Shown here one piece after another: positions 1 through 11,959 of a stretch of DNA of 64,000 bases. Every line of letters starts with the position of its first letter. The first letter of the stretch is position 1. Origin of the DNA: Lentinus brumalis (Eukaryota; Basidiomycota; Agaricomycetes; Polyporales; Polyporaceae). The notes under the pieces were generated by a model. That model saw only the letters and a program-made list of their open reading frames with translations. It did no database searches and was not told where the DNA came from. Location: assembly GCA_001792895.1 (NCBI GenBank), contig MARA01000002.1, forward strand, positions 2,976,001 to 3,040,000. Direction: 5' to 3'. Position numbers and translations under genes: made by a program.

Positions 1-831
1 ACCACCTTCAGTCAGTGGGCCGTCGCAGCGCCCTGCGAGGAAACCGTACGTTGCCAATCCGAAGAACAAGCTTGACGTCGCTGTCGGCGATGTCATCAAC
101 AGGCTGCCGGTCCACATAAAGATTGAGCTCGTGCCTGACACATGGAAGGATCAGAGTGGCAAGTACTGGATTGGCGACTCAGATCCAAAGCTCTGTTTTT
201 GTCGCATCCTGCGATCGCAGACGGTCATGGTGCGCGTTGGAGGTGGCTGGCAGGAGCTCTCGAGGTGAGTATCATACGTTCCACTCTTCACCTTGACCGA
301 CTCTTACACGTGCATGTCAGGTTCATCAAGGACCACTTCGCAGACGCATTCCGTCTGTTACCTGACGCATCTCCACCACGTATGGGCGCCCTTGAAGAGA
401 AATGGATCAGCTCAGCGACGCTCGGTCAAGCAGGAGAGTCTTTCTCTCCCTCGGCAACGCCTAAGACACCTGAAAAGAAGAGCCCCTACCTGCCCTCCTT
501 CGCACTGTCGACGCCGAACGGCACGAGCCGCACGAGCCCGCAGTCTCTCAATGTCTCTCCTTCCTCTGGTTCCTCTCTGCAACCACTGCAGTTCATCCGG
601 CGCGTAGAAATGGAGAGTCTTTCTTATCGGCCAGAGACACCAACACGATCCACCCTACGCAGCGGAGCGACGTCAGTGATGAGCACCCCGCCCGCCACCA
701 CCCCAGCCCGCTTGGCGGCCGTGACCATGATGAACAACATATTCATATTCTGTCTCGCTGTGTCTAGATGCTGTCCGGACTTTGCTCCCTGTTATACTGC
801 ATGTTGCTGTGCATTGCGCTTTTCATCATGA
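1..831 (+). CDS. GAS2/GAR-domain cytoskeletal protein, 3' end only
   Basis: The window opens inside this gene. Reading frame 2 from base 2 runs to an intron at about 265-320 (GTGAGT...TGTCAG) and resumes with FIKDHF to a TGA at 829-831. The first ~100 visible residues form a GAS2-related (GAR) domain: a basic lead-in, then VPDTWKDQSGKYWIG, CFCRILRSQTVMVRVGGGW and the split end ELSRFIKDHFADAFR. In this family the domain binds microtubules, often in spectraplakin-like or spindle/cortex proteins. The ~170 residues after it are Ser/Thr/Pro-rich and look disordered, typical of a basic C-terminal tail. The last ~30 residues (MMNNIFIFC onward) are hydrophobic and Cys-rich, unlike the rest, so an unrecognised intron near 720-780 with a slightly different stop is possible. 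Domain call firm; full protein size and N-terminus unknown. Confidence 0.8.
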
Positions 832-1501
832 CGTTGGTTCTCTTCGTTCTAAGCTTATTTGCATGGACAATTTGGCTCTCATCGGTCGATTCGCCCTCTG
901 GCTGTAGATAGAGCGTCTTACCCTACAAAGATGTCCCATCGACGATGATTCCGCTCAGATCAATATTTAGTTCCGTTGATGTTGTTACCCTGTACGCCTT
1001 GGCTTATGACCTTGACCTGTTTACATGCACCATCGCAACCCTCTACATCTACTTTAGCTCTTCCTCGGACACTCAGTAACTCAGTACTCAGAACTACCAG
1101 ATCGTCTTATCACGATGATACCGCTATCCGCAAGTGGGCAATATTGACCGCACCATCTTGCACCATCATGAAGAAATACGAAAGTGTTGCATTGCGAATC
1201 ACAGCGAGAACGGTCACTACCTACGAGTAATACAATACACTAAGATCACAAGCACTAGGCGAGAGAGCGCGAAACTGAAAGCGAAGAGACGAAAGCTGAG
1301 TGCGGAGAGATACGTAGCCAGTCGTGAAGTCTATCGTGAGAGCAGGGGTAAATCAATAAATCAATGAATCGTCCACGCGCGTCGTGTGTGCGCACACATC
1401 CTCCGCAGCGCACCTTATGCGCAAGTGCCTCCCCTCCATCCCAAACACTGCGCGAAACCGAGAACGAAACGTACCGAACCTCTAATGAGACGTCGAGTGC
1501 C
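832..1501. other. Convergent intergenic region
   Basis: About 670 bases between two converging 3' ends. I see no coding exon with splice support, no tRNA and no repeat. It presumably holds both 3' UTRs. Confidence 0.6.
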
Positions 1502-2871
1502 TCACGCCGATGCCTCCTTTTTGGGGGACGAGAAGACATCCTTGAGCTTGCCGAACATGCTCGTGCGCCGCTTCGGGCGCTGCGAGTTCGCGAAGCGGCC
1601 AGTCACGGAGTCCTTCCCGTTGTCAGTCCCATTCGCGTCCTTGTCCTTCACCCCGAGCTCGCTGGCGCCCGACTCGAGGGATGACCGCGCACGCGAATGC
1701 CGCGAAGCGAGCGACGGGAAGCGCATCCTCTTCTCCTTCGTGGGCGTCGTGGCCTTCCCGGCCCCATTCGTGACGGGCATCGACGGCTCCGGTGGTGTCG
1801 CGGGTTTGGGGGTCTCGGACGAGCCGTTCACCACTTCAGCCTTGCCATCAGCGGGAGCAACACCGTTCGTCGCAGGCTTCTCCTCTGAATCGGATGTGCC
1901 ATTCACGGCGGTGGGCTCGTGCGTGGAGGGCTTCTCCGCGGAAACGGGCTCAGGGGCGGGGACGACGGCAGTCTCGACGGTTGCGCTGCCCTCGACTACC
2001 AATGTCTCAAGCGGCTTGGACTCGGATACGTCTGCGACCGGGATGGTCGTCGACTCAGTGGGCTGCTCAGTGGTAAGGGGTAGAAGGGCGACAGGAACTT
2101 CAGGCGCAACAGGGATGGGCTCGGAGGGCAAGATAACCTCGGTGGTAATCTCAGCAGCTGCAGGTTCGGACTGTGAAGGTTCAGGAGTTGCAATAGGCTC
2201 GGCAGGAGCAGTCTGCATGGACGACCGTCAGTAAAGTCGCCGGAGCTCACAGACGTAGCTAACGCACCTCGGTCGCAGGGGTCACCGCGGGAGTCTCAAC
2301 CGTACCAGGCACAAGTGCCTCAGCCATGCTCACTGCTGCCTGCTTCGCGGTCTCCACGATGCCATTCACAACCCCAACTGTGGTGGGCTCCTCTGGAGCA
2401 GCCACAGTCTTCTCGGTCTCAGTCTCGGTTTCCGGTGCGGCTGCCGGGGCTGGAGCGGGTTCAGGGCGCGCGGGTGCGCGGAAGACGTTGTTCAAATTGC
2501 CGGCAGGATCGAGTTCGGTTGCTTGCTCGTCAGTGGTGGTCCAACGTCCGTCGACGATGTACTTGTAGGTGACCTTCTCTCCCCACGGAATCTTAACGGT
2601 GCCTTCAAAGATGCCGCTAGGTGTCTTGGAGAGGGGATGCGAACATGACCACTACGCGAGAAATGTTATATGTGAGCCAAGGATCGCTGCGATGCGTCCG
2701 CAGGTGCGGAGTGCGGCTGAATAGACGTACGCTATCGAAAGAGCCGGTGACGATAACGCTGGAGGCGTCGGGGTGCGGCCTACAAGATGAACAGGGGCGT
2801 TAAAGCAACAGTCACCGAGGATCGCTGTTGTGGACTGACCAGCGGAAGGTTGCCTCGTAAAATTCGGACAT
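1502..2871 (-). CDS. CBM48/AMPK1-type glycogen-binding protein (Crp1/Mdg1-like)
   Basis: Four exons on the minus strand: 2871-2816, 2779-2731, 2651-2268 and 2212-1502, all joined in frame by GT-AG introns. The start MSEFYEATFRW is followed by a carbohydrate-binding module of the AMPK-beta type: SVIVTGSFDSW, then PSGIFEGTVKIPWG, EKVTYKYIVDGRW and the closing LDPAGNLNNVF. The remaining ~300 residues are Pro/Ala/Glu/Thr-rich and disordered, ending in a basic stretch (RPKRRTSMFGKLKDVF). Yeast relatives Crp1 and Mdg1 have this same order of one N-terminal module plus a long disordered tail; the module binds glycogen or related glucans in AMPK-beta. No catalytic domain is present, so a scaffold or targeting role is likely. 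Shares a 334-bp divergent promoter region with the methyltransferase gene downstream. Confidence 0.85.
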
Positions 2872-3205
2872 TATGGTTCGTGCGGGTCGTAAAGGTAGGG
2901 AATGAAAGTCGATAGGTGATGAGGGGGCGGAGAGGTGGCGCAGCTGGCACAACAAGCTGACGGAGCAGGAAGTCAGGAGGTTGGGATCAGGAAGAGGTGC
3001 GAATGCCGTCAGATACGGTCAGTACAGGCCGGCGCTAGAGGCAATGTCGGGCTCGGACTCACCGCGGACGCTGTGTGCGACGGGGAGGAAGTGGTGGGGG
3101 ATGAGAGAGACGGCGAGCACGGTGAGGGCGAAGATAAAGCGGCCGCGTGAGAGTGACTCTCGATTGCTACTACGCGAGGATTTGGCCGAGCGATGGCCTC
3201 ATTCA
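2872..3205. promoter_or_regulatory. Divergent promoter region
   Basis: 334 bases between the start of the CBM48 gene (minus) and the chosen start of the methyltransferase (plus). An in-frame ATG at 2981 would lengthen the methyltransferase, but the added residues are Arg-rich without family resemblance, so I treat this as 5' flanking sequence. No clear TATA box. Confidence 0.45.
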
Positions 3206-4283
3206 ATGCAGGCGCGGCAATCGTCTCAGCTCACTCCCCTTCCTCGTGTTCCCGCTCTGGACCCCGCCGCCACCAGACTCATCTGCACCCCACTTCGTAG
3301 CCTCGAGGAGGCCTCGCCGCGACATATGCTGGATCTCGCCCTCGAGGAGAAGCTCGACGAGCTCGACCCCCTCCGCCATCTACGCGAGGACGACTCCGAC
3401 GAAGACGGCGCGGCGCACCTTGTTCCCGTCCAACCGCCGTCAATACGCAATCAAACTGTCGAGCTCATTTTCCATGCCGTCACCGACACCATTCCTACGC
3501 CCATCACCATCAAACTGTCGGTCGACGCGTCGCCCGGGTGCGGAGGCATCGCTTGGCCGGCGGGCGAGGTTCGTGCGCCCGCCTTCTTCCGACGTTCTCC
3601 GGGATGCGATCGTCGTGATATCAGGTCCTGGGAAGCTACATCGCGCGCAAGGGCTCTGAGTCTTTGCGAGGCAAGAACGTCCTCGAGTTGGGAAGCGGCA
3701 CTGGCCTGGTCGGACTCGTAGCTGGGGCTCTCGGAGCGCACGTATGGATCACGGACCAAGCGTGCGTCCATTCCTTCAGTCTCTGCGGATCGCATACCGA
3801 CCGTCAGGATGCTAGGCCTCTCCTCGGTATCATGAAGCAAAACGTGTCACTGAACCACCTAGCGAGCCATGTAACTGTCGCCGAGCTGAACTGGTGTGGT
3901 CTCTTCTTCCTGCAAGTCTCCAGCCATCGGCCTCACACATTCTTTCGTAGGGGTGAACCGATACCCGCAGACATACCAAGACCTGACCTGATCCTGGCGG
4001 CGGATTGTGTCTACTTTGAACCCGCATTCCCGCTTCTCGTTCAGACACTGGCGGATCTAGTGTCGGATCGATCGACGGAAGTCTTGTTCTGCTACAAGAA
4101 ACGGCGGAAGGTGCGTACAGATACTCGCTGATAATGGAAGCTTCACCGACGCGTTCTAGGCCGACAAACGGTTCTTCGCTTTGCTGAAGAAAGAATTTAC
4201 TTGGGAGGAGGTCGCTGACGACCCAGAACGCGAGGTCTATTCGCGAGAGGCGATAACTCTTCTTCACCTATACCGCAAGTGAA
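3206..4283 (+). CDS. METTL21-like protein-lysine methyltransferase
   Basis: Five exons (3206-3568, 3625-3761, 3816-3893, 3951-4110, 4160-4283). Splicing restores a Rossmann methyltransferase of about 287 residues: LSVDASPGCGGIAWPAGE, SAM motif I VLELGSGTGLVGL, then ITDQAPLLGIM (the acidic residue that holds SAM ribose), VAELNWGEPIP, and the family-specific LILAADCVYFEPAFPLL with the substrate-side DCVY. The end has LFCYKKRRK and a short alpha/beta tail. Relatives are seven-beta-strand lysine methyltransferases such as yeast Efm6 and vertebrate METTL21, acting on elongation factors or chaperones. The exact substrate cannot be read from sequence. I chose ATG 3206; ATG 3328 (MLDLALEEKLDELD) is the main alternative. 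Confidence 0.85.
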
Positions 4284-4995
4284 AGCGTATTCCGGCAGTG
4301 ACTATGCAGAACTCGCCCCTCCCGGTCGAGGCACCTGCATGGCTTCGTCACTTGCAGGCTTCGTTGCCTTCCATCGGGGCGGAATCCCGCATATCGCCTC
4401 TCTCTCTCTCTATGCCACGCCTGATACGAGTGTAGATTAGTGCGTAGGCCGGCCACCCTCTCACTAACACACCGCTGACTGCATACCTGGCTACAGTGAG
4501 ATACCCGCTTGTTCGGTGCACAACATGTAGCATATCACAGTGCTCTAACACTACTTACCGCCGGAGACTATGTACGGCCATCCTCTCACTAGGCCTGTCG
4601 TACGGCCGGTGGGCGCAATGCCTCAGATACATGATACCACTCGTCATCGTACACTTCAGCGACCCACTTGTGGTGGACCGGGCTTGAGCTTGCACTCGCG
4701 AACAGGTCGGCTTCGAGCGGTTCGCAAAACGTATCCTGTGGACTCCCTGTCTGTGGTTAACTTGTACAATCGCATCTTGCACTTGACTGCCTCGGCCTTG
4801 CTCGGGCCAGTCAACTTCAGAATTGAACGGTCCTTCAACAGTACTTAATAGTTGGTACGAGCGCATGACGATCTTCCGCCAGTATATACTGTGCTTGTTG
4901 CCTCTACGGCGAGTAATAAGTCGGACAGTCCCCGCTACCGACCAAGGTAGTGGGTCTCTGCAGATGATCGACTCCGCCATCAGTGCCTGACATCG

Positions 4996-5017
4996 ATCAC
5001 GTGCAAAACCACGTGAT
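4996..5017. promoter_or_regulatory. Palindromic pair of CACGTG E-boxes
   Basis: ATCACGTG, six bases, then CACGTGAT: two bHLH-type sites as a perfect inverted repeat about 415 bp before the first LEU1 start codon. In yeasts Cbf1 binds this core upstream of amino-acid and sulfur genes. The second LEU1 copy has no CACGTG in its upstream gap. Confidence 0.5.
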
Positions 5018-5329
5018 AGAATCCATGCTGGTCTCGACTCTCGACCTTCCTCTCCTCCTTCCTGCAGAGGGCACGCTGCAGGAGGACTTTAGTCCGACTG
5101 CTGCGTGCTCCGTACATATACCACACCACTTGGAGAGAGCACGGTAGCGGGCCCTGCCGCTTGCCGGCGCTACCAGACTTATAACTGTAGAGGTAAGGTC
5201 GGCAGAAGCCAATCAGCGCTCGGCGATTTCATCAGGTGACACTCGGCCCTCTTCGGCCGGGGCCATTTCAGAGTCGACCCCACACTCCATATCGAGTCAG
5301 ACATTTCGCGACTGAGGGCAAAGTCGAGT

Positions 5330-5337
5330 CTATTTAT
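5330..5337 (+). promoter_or_regulatory. TATA-like box of first LEU1 copy
   Basis: CTATTTAT lies 100 bp before ATG 5430. The same octamer lies 109 bp before the start of the second copy, so it seems to have been kept from the duplication. Confidence 0.5.
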
Positions 5338-5429
5338 TCAGCATCTCTCTCTCTCGTACGCCCACTCCCCGCTTCTTGCTCGCTCATACCCCCGCGCCGA
5401 TACCAGCAAAAGCACACCCGAGTACAACG

Positions 5430-8183
5430 ATGCCCGCGCCTGTCGCTCAGCCGAAGACGCTCTACGATAAGATCTGGGACGACCATGTCATGTACGTCCA
5501 TGGCCTGCACCAGTATGTCGAACGCTTATTGACTCGTCGCGACATGTTCGTGCAGTGATGTTGACGAGAATGGCCTCGCGCTCATCTACATTGACCGGTG
5601 AGTATCATGATGCAATGGTGGGATGACATATGGAACGATGCTTACTGGTGCGCGCGACCCATAGGCATCTGGTACACGAGGTGACGAGTCCGCAGGCATT
5701 CGAGGGACTGTGAGTACTGTGGTGGGTTTCAAGCGTTGAGTTACTGAGCACATCTGTGATGTAGGCGCACTGCAGGCCGACCCGTACGCCGTCCGGACTG
5801 CACTCTCGCTACTGTGGATCACAATATTCCGTGAGTATTCGTATCCATACGCACATATCCGTCCATCCTCTCGCGCTATGCATCTCCCGTCTGAGCATGT
5901 CGAAGATGGCGCGGCTCAATATCATGCTAACTGGGACGGTCAACAGTACATCCTCTCGTAAGAACTTCACGACTGTGTCGAACTTCGTCTCTCAACCGGA
6001 GTCTCGCGCACAATGCACGACTCTTGAGGAGAACGTGAAAGCGTTCGGCCTCACCTACTTTGGCATGACCGATCGCCGGCAGGGCATTGTTCACGTCATT
6101 GGCCCGGAGGAGGGCTTCACTGTGAGTCAGCCACGCCTCTGTCCACAGCCCTCGATTAAATATTGTCTAGCTTCCCGGCATCACCTGTGTTTGCGGAGAT
6201 TCGCACACCTCCAGTACGTCCTCATGAGTCTAAGACGCCCTTCGGTTGACTGACTGTTGTGCAGCTCACGGAGCGTTCGGCTCGCTTGCGTTCGGTATCG
6301 GAACGTCCGAGGTCGAGCACGTCTTGGCTACGCAGACTCTCCTCCAGAAGAAGGCCAAGAACATGCGGGTCACCGTGGAGGGTAAGCTGAACGAGGGTGT
6401 CACCTCCAAGGACGTCGTCTTGCATATCATCGGTGTCATTGGCACCGCTGGCGGAACGGGCTGCGTCATCGAGTTCGCAGGCAACGTCGTTCGCGGCTTC
6501 AGCATGGAGGCGCGTATGAGCATGTGCAACATGTCCATCGAAGGTGGTGCTCGCGCGGGCATGATCGCTCCTGACGAGATCACTTTCAATTACCTCCGTA
6601 ACCGCCCCCTTGCGCCGAAGGGCGAAGTTTGGGATCGCGCTGAGGCCTACTGGCGGACCTTGAAGACCGACGAGGGCGCGAAGTTTGACATCGAGGTCAA
6701 CATCCGCGCCGAGGACATCGTGCCGACCGTGACGTGGGGTACCTCCCCGCAGGACGTCGTCCCCATCACCGGCAAGGTCCCCGACCCCGCGAACTTCGCG
6801 GATGCGGGCAAGCGTGCTGGTGTTGAGCGTGCTCTGAAGTATATGGGTCTCACCCCCAACACCCCTATGGAGGAGCTGAAGATCGACAAGGTTTTCATCG
6901 GTTCATGCACCAACTCCCGTATCGAGGACCTGCGCTCCGCAGCGAATATCGTTCTTGCTGCAGGTCCCGAGGCTCACGTCGCTCCTGGCGTGTATGCCAT
7001 GATCGTTCCGGGCTCTGGACTCATCAAGCAGCAGGCTGAGGCCGAAGGCCTCGACGCTGTCTTCAAGCGCGCGGGATTCGACTGGCGCGAGGCGGGGTGC
7101 TCCATGTGCTTGGGCATGAACGAGGACCAGTTGTCACCCGGCGAGCGCTGCGCATCCACCAGCAACCGCAACTTCGAGGGTCGCCAAGGCCCGGGCGGTC
7201 GCACTCACCTCCTCAGCCCCGCCATGGCGGCTGCGGCTGCCCTCAACGGCAAGCTGACAGACGTTCGCAAATACCTCGGCGCAGATGCGGTGGCGAAGAT
7301 CGCTTCGGGGCCGAAGCTGAAGCTCGCTAGCCCCACCGAGTTCTTGACAGATCCTGTCCTGCCCCCACCCGAGCCCGCTACGGCCGCTGACGCTTCTGTT
7401 CCTGCCGTGGACAAGCCTCTGCCGAACACGGAGTCTGCGTCCAAGGTCGCGCCGTTCAAGGTCCTCAAGGGCATCGCTGCGCCCCTCCACATTGAGAACA
7501 TCGATACGGACATGATCACGCCCGCGCGGTTCTTGAAGGTCCTGAAGCGTACGGGTCTGAAGAACGCGCTGTTTGCCAACATGCGCTTTGGTCCTGACGG
7601 ACAGCCCACCGACTTCGTTCTCAACCGCGAACCGTACACTCACGCGAAGATCCTCGTCTGCGACAAGCACAACTTTGGCTGCGGTAGCTCTCGCGAGCAC
7701 GCTCCTTGGGCTTTGTACGTATACTCTCATGGCCTCCGTATTCCCTGCATATCCTGAACTACCCTGCTCCGCCCTTCCAGGAAAGATTTCGGTATCCTGT
7801 GCGTCATCGCTCCCAGCTTCGCCGACATTTTCAAGAACAACACGATGCAAAACGGCATGCTGCCCGTCACTCTCCCCATCGAGCAGTGCGCAGAGCTCGC
7901 CGCAGAGGCTGAGCAGGGCCTCGAGCTGGAGGTCGACCTCGAGAAGCAGGAGGTCCGCCGCGCGAGCGGCAAGCCTGCGTTCCCCTTCACTGTCGATCCG
8001 TTCCGGAGGCACTGTCTGCTGAACGGTCTGGACGACATCGCGTTGACGCTGCAGAAGGCGGACAGGATCGAGGAGTTCGAGGGGCGGAGGAGCCAGCTCT
8101 GGCCGTGGCTGGATGGGTTCGGGTACCAGGGGAAGAAGATCCCGGTGTCTGCGCCCAAGCAGGCGAATAAGATGGATTGGTGA
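5430..8183 (+). CDS. LEU1: 3-isopropylmalate dehydratase, copy 1
   Basis: Isomerises 2- to 3-isopropylmalate in leucine synthesis, using a [4Fe-4S] cluster. Eight exons joined by seven short introns give ~760 residues starting [19 protein letters not shown]. The LeuC (aconitase) half holds the cluster cysteines in [15 protein letters not shown] and CSMCLGMN, plus the [15 protein letters not shown] substrate region. A ~50-residue linker of Pro/Ala/Ser (about 7330-7440) leads to the LeuD swivel half: [31 protein letters not shown] and a final exon [17 protein letters not shown] ending in MDW. The LeuC-LeuD fusion is normal for fungi. The first intron splits DDHVI-DVDENG; the sixth splits the SHTSTHGAFG motif. 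Followed 578 bp downstream by a full second copy. All key residues are present. Confidence 0.97.
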
Positions 8184-8761
8184 GGAGGTGTTGCTGCCTT
8201 GCATTGGGAGGCTTGCGAGGATGTACTAAAATGTACTTGTTGCTGTAAAATATCGTTCAAGCTTGGATTCGCGGGGGTGCAGCCATGTCCTAAATCCAGG
8301 CTGAGGGTGGCGTGCGGCGTTCGGTAGCCTCGTGTTCAGTAGCGCCCATGACCAGCGAGTCTCGGCGATCGGACCGCTCTTCCATACGTACCGCCATCAT
8401 GCATTGTATGTGTAACATAGGTATTTTCACCTCACCGTTCGTGCTTATGCTTTCAGTGTGGTGCATCTATATACCCTGCAGATCATACTGAGTTGTAGGA
8501 CCATGTATCGGACGGACATCTTATGCATCGATCGCGACGCGCCTTGTACGACGGTGTTGCCCGAGGATGTCACTTATTGCAAGGTACTCACACTTACAGT
8601 TTGTGCTCACGCCTGGCTTCTCGTCATGAGATCAGCTAGGCCTGGGTGTGGGCTATTTATGCCGCTCATGTTTCTCTCATGGCTGCCATCTGCCAGTGGC
8701 TCTCCACCTTAGCTCGCACTCCCCACCTCAACAACAGGAGCAAGGCTCAGCAAACGCAGCG
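8184..8761. other. Spacer between the two LEU1 copies
   Basis: 578 bases with the 3' end of copy 1 and the promoter of copy 2. No exon and no CACGTG site seen; a TATA-like box at 8653-8660. Confidence 0.55.
8653..8660 (+). promoter_or_regulatory. TATA-like box of second LEU1 copy
   Basis: CTATTTAT 109 bp before ATG 8762, matching the box and spacing of copy 1. Confidence 0.5.
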
Positions 8762-11485
8762 ATGCCCGCACCCGTCTCGCAGCCAAGGACGCTGTACGAC
8801 AAGATATGGGATGACCATGTTGTGTGCGTGGAAATCCTCGCATATCCTTCATAGTTCTAATGCTTACAAAGTGGTCATTGTAGAGATGTTGACGAGAATG
8901 GTCTCGCGCTCATCTACATCGACAGGTATGCAGCCGCTAGGACGTTGTGAGCACTATCGCAAACTGATATCTGGTCACCCTCAGGCATCTGGTATTCGAA
9001 GTGTCCAGTCCGCAGGCATTCGAGGGACTGTATGTCTTCAGATGGCTGAAGCATCGAGCTCAGCTTACTCAGAGCCATGTATTCTAGGCGGAATGCTGGC
9101 CGGCCGGTGCGGCGGCCTGATTGCACCCTTGCGACGGTCGACCATAATGTTCCGTGAGCATCCTACCCTACCTTCGTCCTCGCCTCATGAGGGCTATCAC
9201 GACACTCGGGTCACTCCTGACGACAACTCATACAGGACGTCGTCGCGGAAGCACTTCACCACGGTGTCAGAGTTCGTGACCCAACCCGAATCACGCGCCC
9301 AAGTAACGACTCTCGAAGATAATGTCAAGGCCTTTGGCCTGACCTACTTCGGGATGACCGACCGGCGGCAAGGCATCGTTCACATCATCGGTCCAGAGGA
9401 GGGATTTACTGTGAGTTGGTCCGGCACTCCAGGAGCCTTGAAAGCACTGTCTGACAGTGGCTTTAGCTCCCGGGGATAATTTGCGTCTGTGGAGACTCAC
9501 ACACATCCAGTGAGTGTCTTTTAGAATCTGACTTGGGAGGTCAAGCTAATCAACGTCACGGTCAAGCGCACGGCGCATTCGGTTGTCTCGCCTTCGGTAT
9601 CGGTACATCCGAGGTCGAACACGTCCTAGCCACGCAGACCATTATCCAGAAGAAGTCTAAGAATATGCGCATAACCGTCGAGGGGACCCTCGCCGGAGGC
9701 GTTACTTCCAAGGACGTCATCCTTCACATCATTGGAGTCATTGGGATCGCTGGCGGGACGGGGTGCGTCATCGAGTACGCAGGAAACGTTGTCCGCGGAT
9801 TGAGCATGGAGGCTCGGATGACTATGTGCAACATGTCCATAGAGGGCGGGGCGCGCGCTGGAATGATCGCACCGGACGAGATTACCTTCAACTACTTGCG
9901 TGGTCGTCCTCTCGCTCCCAAGGGCGTCCTATGGGACCACGCCGAAGCCTACTGGCGCACGCTCAAGACTGATGAGGACGCCAAGTTCGACATCGAGGTC
10001 AATATCCGTGCTGAAGACATTGTGCCGACCGTGACTTGGGGTACCTCGCCTCAAGATGTCGTCCCCATTACCGGAAAGGTGCCCGACCCTGCCTCTTTCG
10101 CCGACACGAGTAAGCGTGCCGCCGTTCAACGCGCCCTCCGGTACATGGGCCTCTCCCCGAACACTCCCATGGAGGAAATCAAGATTGACAAGGTCTTTAT
10201 CGGCTCGTGCACTAACTCCCGAATCGAAGACCTCCGTTCCGTTGCGAAGGTCCTCATCGCCGCTGGCCCCGACGTTCGGGTCGCAGAGGGGATCTACGCG
10301 ATGATAGTCCCGGGTTCGGGTCTCGTGAAGCAGCAAGCTGAGGCGGAGGGCCTCGATGCTGTCTTCAAGCGGGCTGGCTTCGATTGGCGCGAGGCGGGGT
10401 GCTCGATGTGCCTCGGCATGAACGGAGATAACTTGTCGCCCGGAGAACGCTCTGCGAGCACGAGCAACCGCAACTTCGAAGGCCGTCAGGGTCCAGGCGG
10501 CCGCACTCACCTCCTCAGTCCCGGCATGGCCGCTGCAGCTGCTCTGACGGGCAAGCTGACGGACGTTCGCAGGTACCTCGGGGCGGAGGCGGAGGCGAAG
10601 TTTGCGTCGGGACCGAAACTGAAGCTCGCTGACCCTAGCGACTTCCTCACCGATCCCGTTCTGCCTCCTCCGGAGCCGTCGTCGGCTCTCGGGGCTCTTC
10701 CTCCCATGGCACTGAGCTCCCTGCCAACCGCTGACTCGTCTTCAAGGATCGCAAAGTTCACTGTGCTGAGGGGCATCGCCGTGCCGCTGCATACGGAAAA
10801 TATCGACACGGACATGATCACGCCTGCGCGGTTCCTGAAGGTCTTGAAGCGCACAGGCTTGAAGGAGGCGCTCTTCGCGGACCTACGGTGGGGGCCGGAT
10901 GGTCGGCCTACGGACTTCATCCTCAATCGCGAACCGTACACCCAGGCGAAGATCCTGGTCTGCGACAAGCCAAACTTTGGTTGCGGCAGCTCACGGGAGC
11001 ATGCGCCGTGGTCTTTGTGAGTTACGCCGCTTCTCCCCCGTCGTCGTGCTCTTATAACCTACGGCTGTTCTCGTCGTCTCAGGAAGGATTTCGGTATCAT
11101 GTGCGTCATTGCCCCCAGCTTCGCCGACATCTTCAAGAACAACACGTTCCAGAACGGCATGCTCCCCATAGCTCTGACCGAGGACGAATGTCGTGAGCTC
11201 GCAGACGACGCGGAGCAGGGTCTGGAGCTGGAGGTTGATTTGGAGAAGCAGGAGGTCCGGCGCACGAGCGGCAAACCCCCGTTCGCGTTCACCGTTGACC
11301 CCTTCCGTCGACACTCTTTGCTCAACGGCCTCGACGACATCGCCCTCACACTGCAGAAGGCGTCGAAAATCGAGGAGTTCGAGGCACAGCGAAGTCAAGT
11401 GTGGCCGTGGTTAGATGGGCTCGGATACAAAGGGAGGGTACCGGCATTGACCGCGGCAAAGCAAGCGAGACGATTGGATTGGTGA
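8762..11485 (+). CDS. 3-isopropylmalate dehydratase, copy 2 (tandem paralogue)
   Basis: Starts [19 protein letters not shown] and has the same eight-exon layout as copy 1, each intron at the same codon. Cluster motifs [15 protein letters not shown] and CSMCLGMN and the LeuD motif [15 protein letters not shown] are intact, so the enzyme should be active. Differences from copy 1 are spread along the gene: HIENIDTD reads [16 protein letters not shown] reads FEGLRNAG, and the linker (about 10680-10750) is diverged. Introns are unalike in sequence, so the duplication is old rather than recent. Ends RRLDW. Copies may differ in expression, since upstream elements differ. It could serve a special growth stage or another organelle, but no added targeting peptide is visible: both N-termini are nearly the same. 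Confidence 0.96.
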
Positions 11486-11959
11486 TGAGGCCAGGCACCG
11501 TTCCTGCCGGTGGAACGCTATCCCGCCGCCACCGACGTTGACGTTGAAGACCTCCAGGCTCCGGAGTTCAGTCGGTCGACTCGGGGGTGTCGTATTAGCT
11601 TACTGGTAGAATCAGAAACGCATGTACGATACTAAGTGTACACGCGCTATGGAGCTTGGATACGCATGCTGCACATCATGCTTCCCGGAGATGGGTGTCG
11701 TGATGCACGCTGAGACCGTCATCGCGCCCACCGACAGCGACAATGACGGTGCCGGATAGTAGTGGAGCACGTGGGGACGACGGTGTAATGCATTGCATGT
11801 ACGGGATTTGTTAGACCCTAATAGCTAGAGGGCTGCGTCGCTGGCCGTGTCGTACAGGGGTGGCTTTGACGACCGGTCCCGCCAGGGTCCCGCATCTTGC
11901 ATCCTGCCCACAACCTTCGTACACCCATGTCCGACGACTAGACGCACCTCACACCTTCA
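11486..11959. other. Intergenic region
   Basis: 474 bases between the second LEU1 copy and the next gene. Nothing recognisable. Confidence 0.5.

Larger units (their letters stand above)
4284..5429. other. Intergenic region upstream of first LEU1 copy
   Basis: About 1.1 kb with no supported exon. It has a short CT run near 4397-4409, a double CACGTG palindrome at 4996-5017 and a TATA-like CTATTTAT 100 bp before the LEU1 start. An antisense open frame at 4555-4980 shows no family resemblance. Confidence 0.5.

Noticed and set aside
4555..4980. 141-codon minus-strand frame upstream of LEU1
   Set aside because: No family resemblance and no related exon; more likely chance in a long intergenic region.
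7134..8204. 356-codon open frame antisense to LEU1 copy 1
   Set aside because: It is a shadow of the GC-rich coding strand, crosses a real intron and has no recognisable domain.
8762..11485. Second LEU1 copy as a pseudogene
   Set aside because: All exons splice in frame and every catalytic and cluster residue is present.
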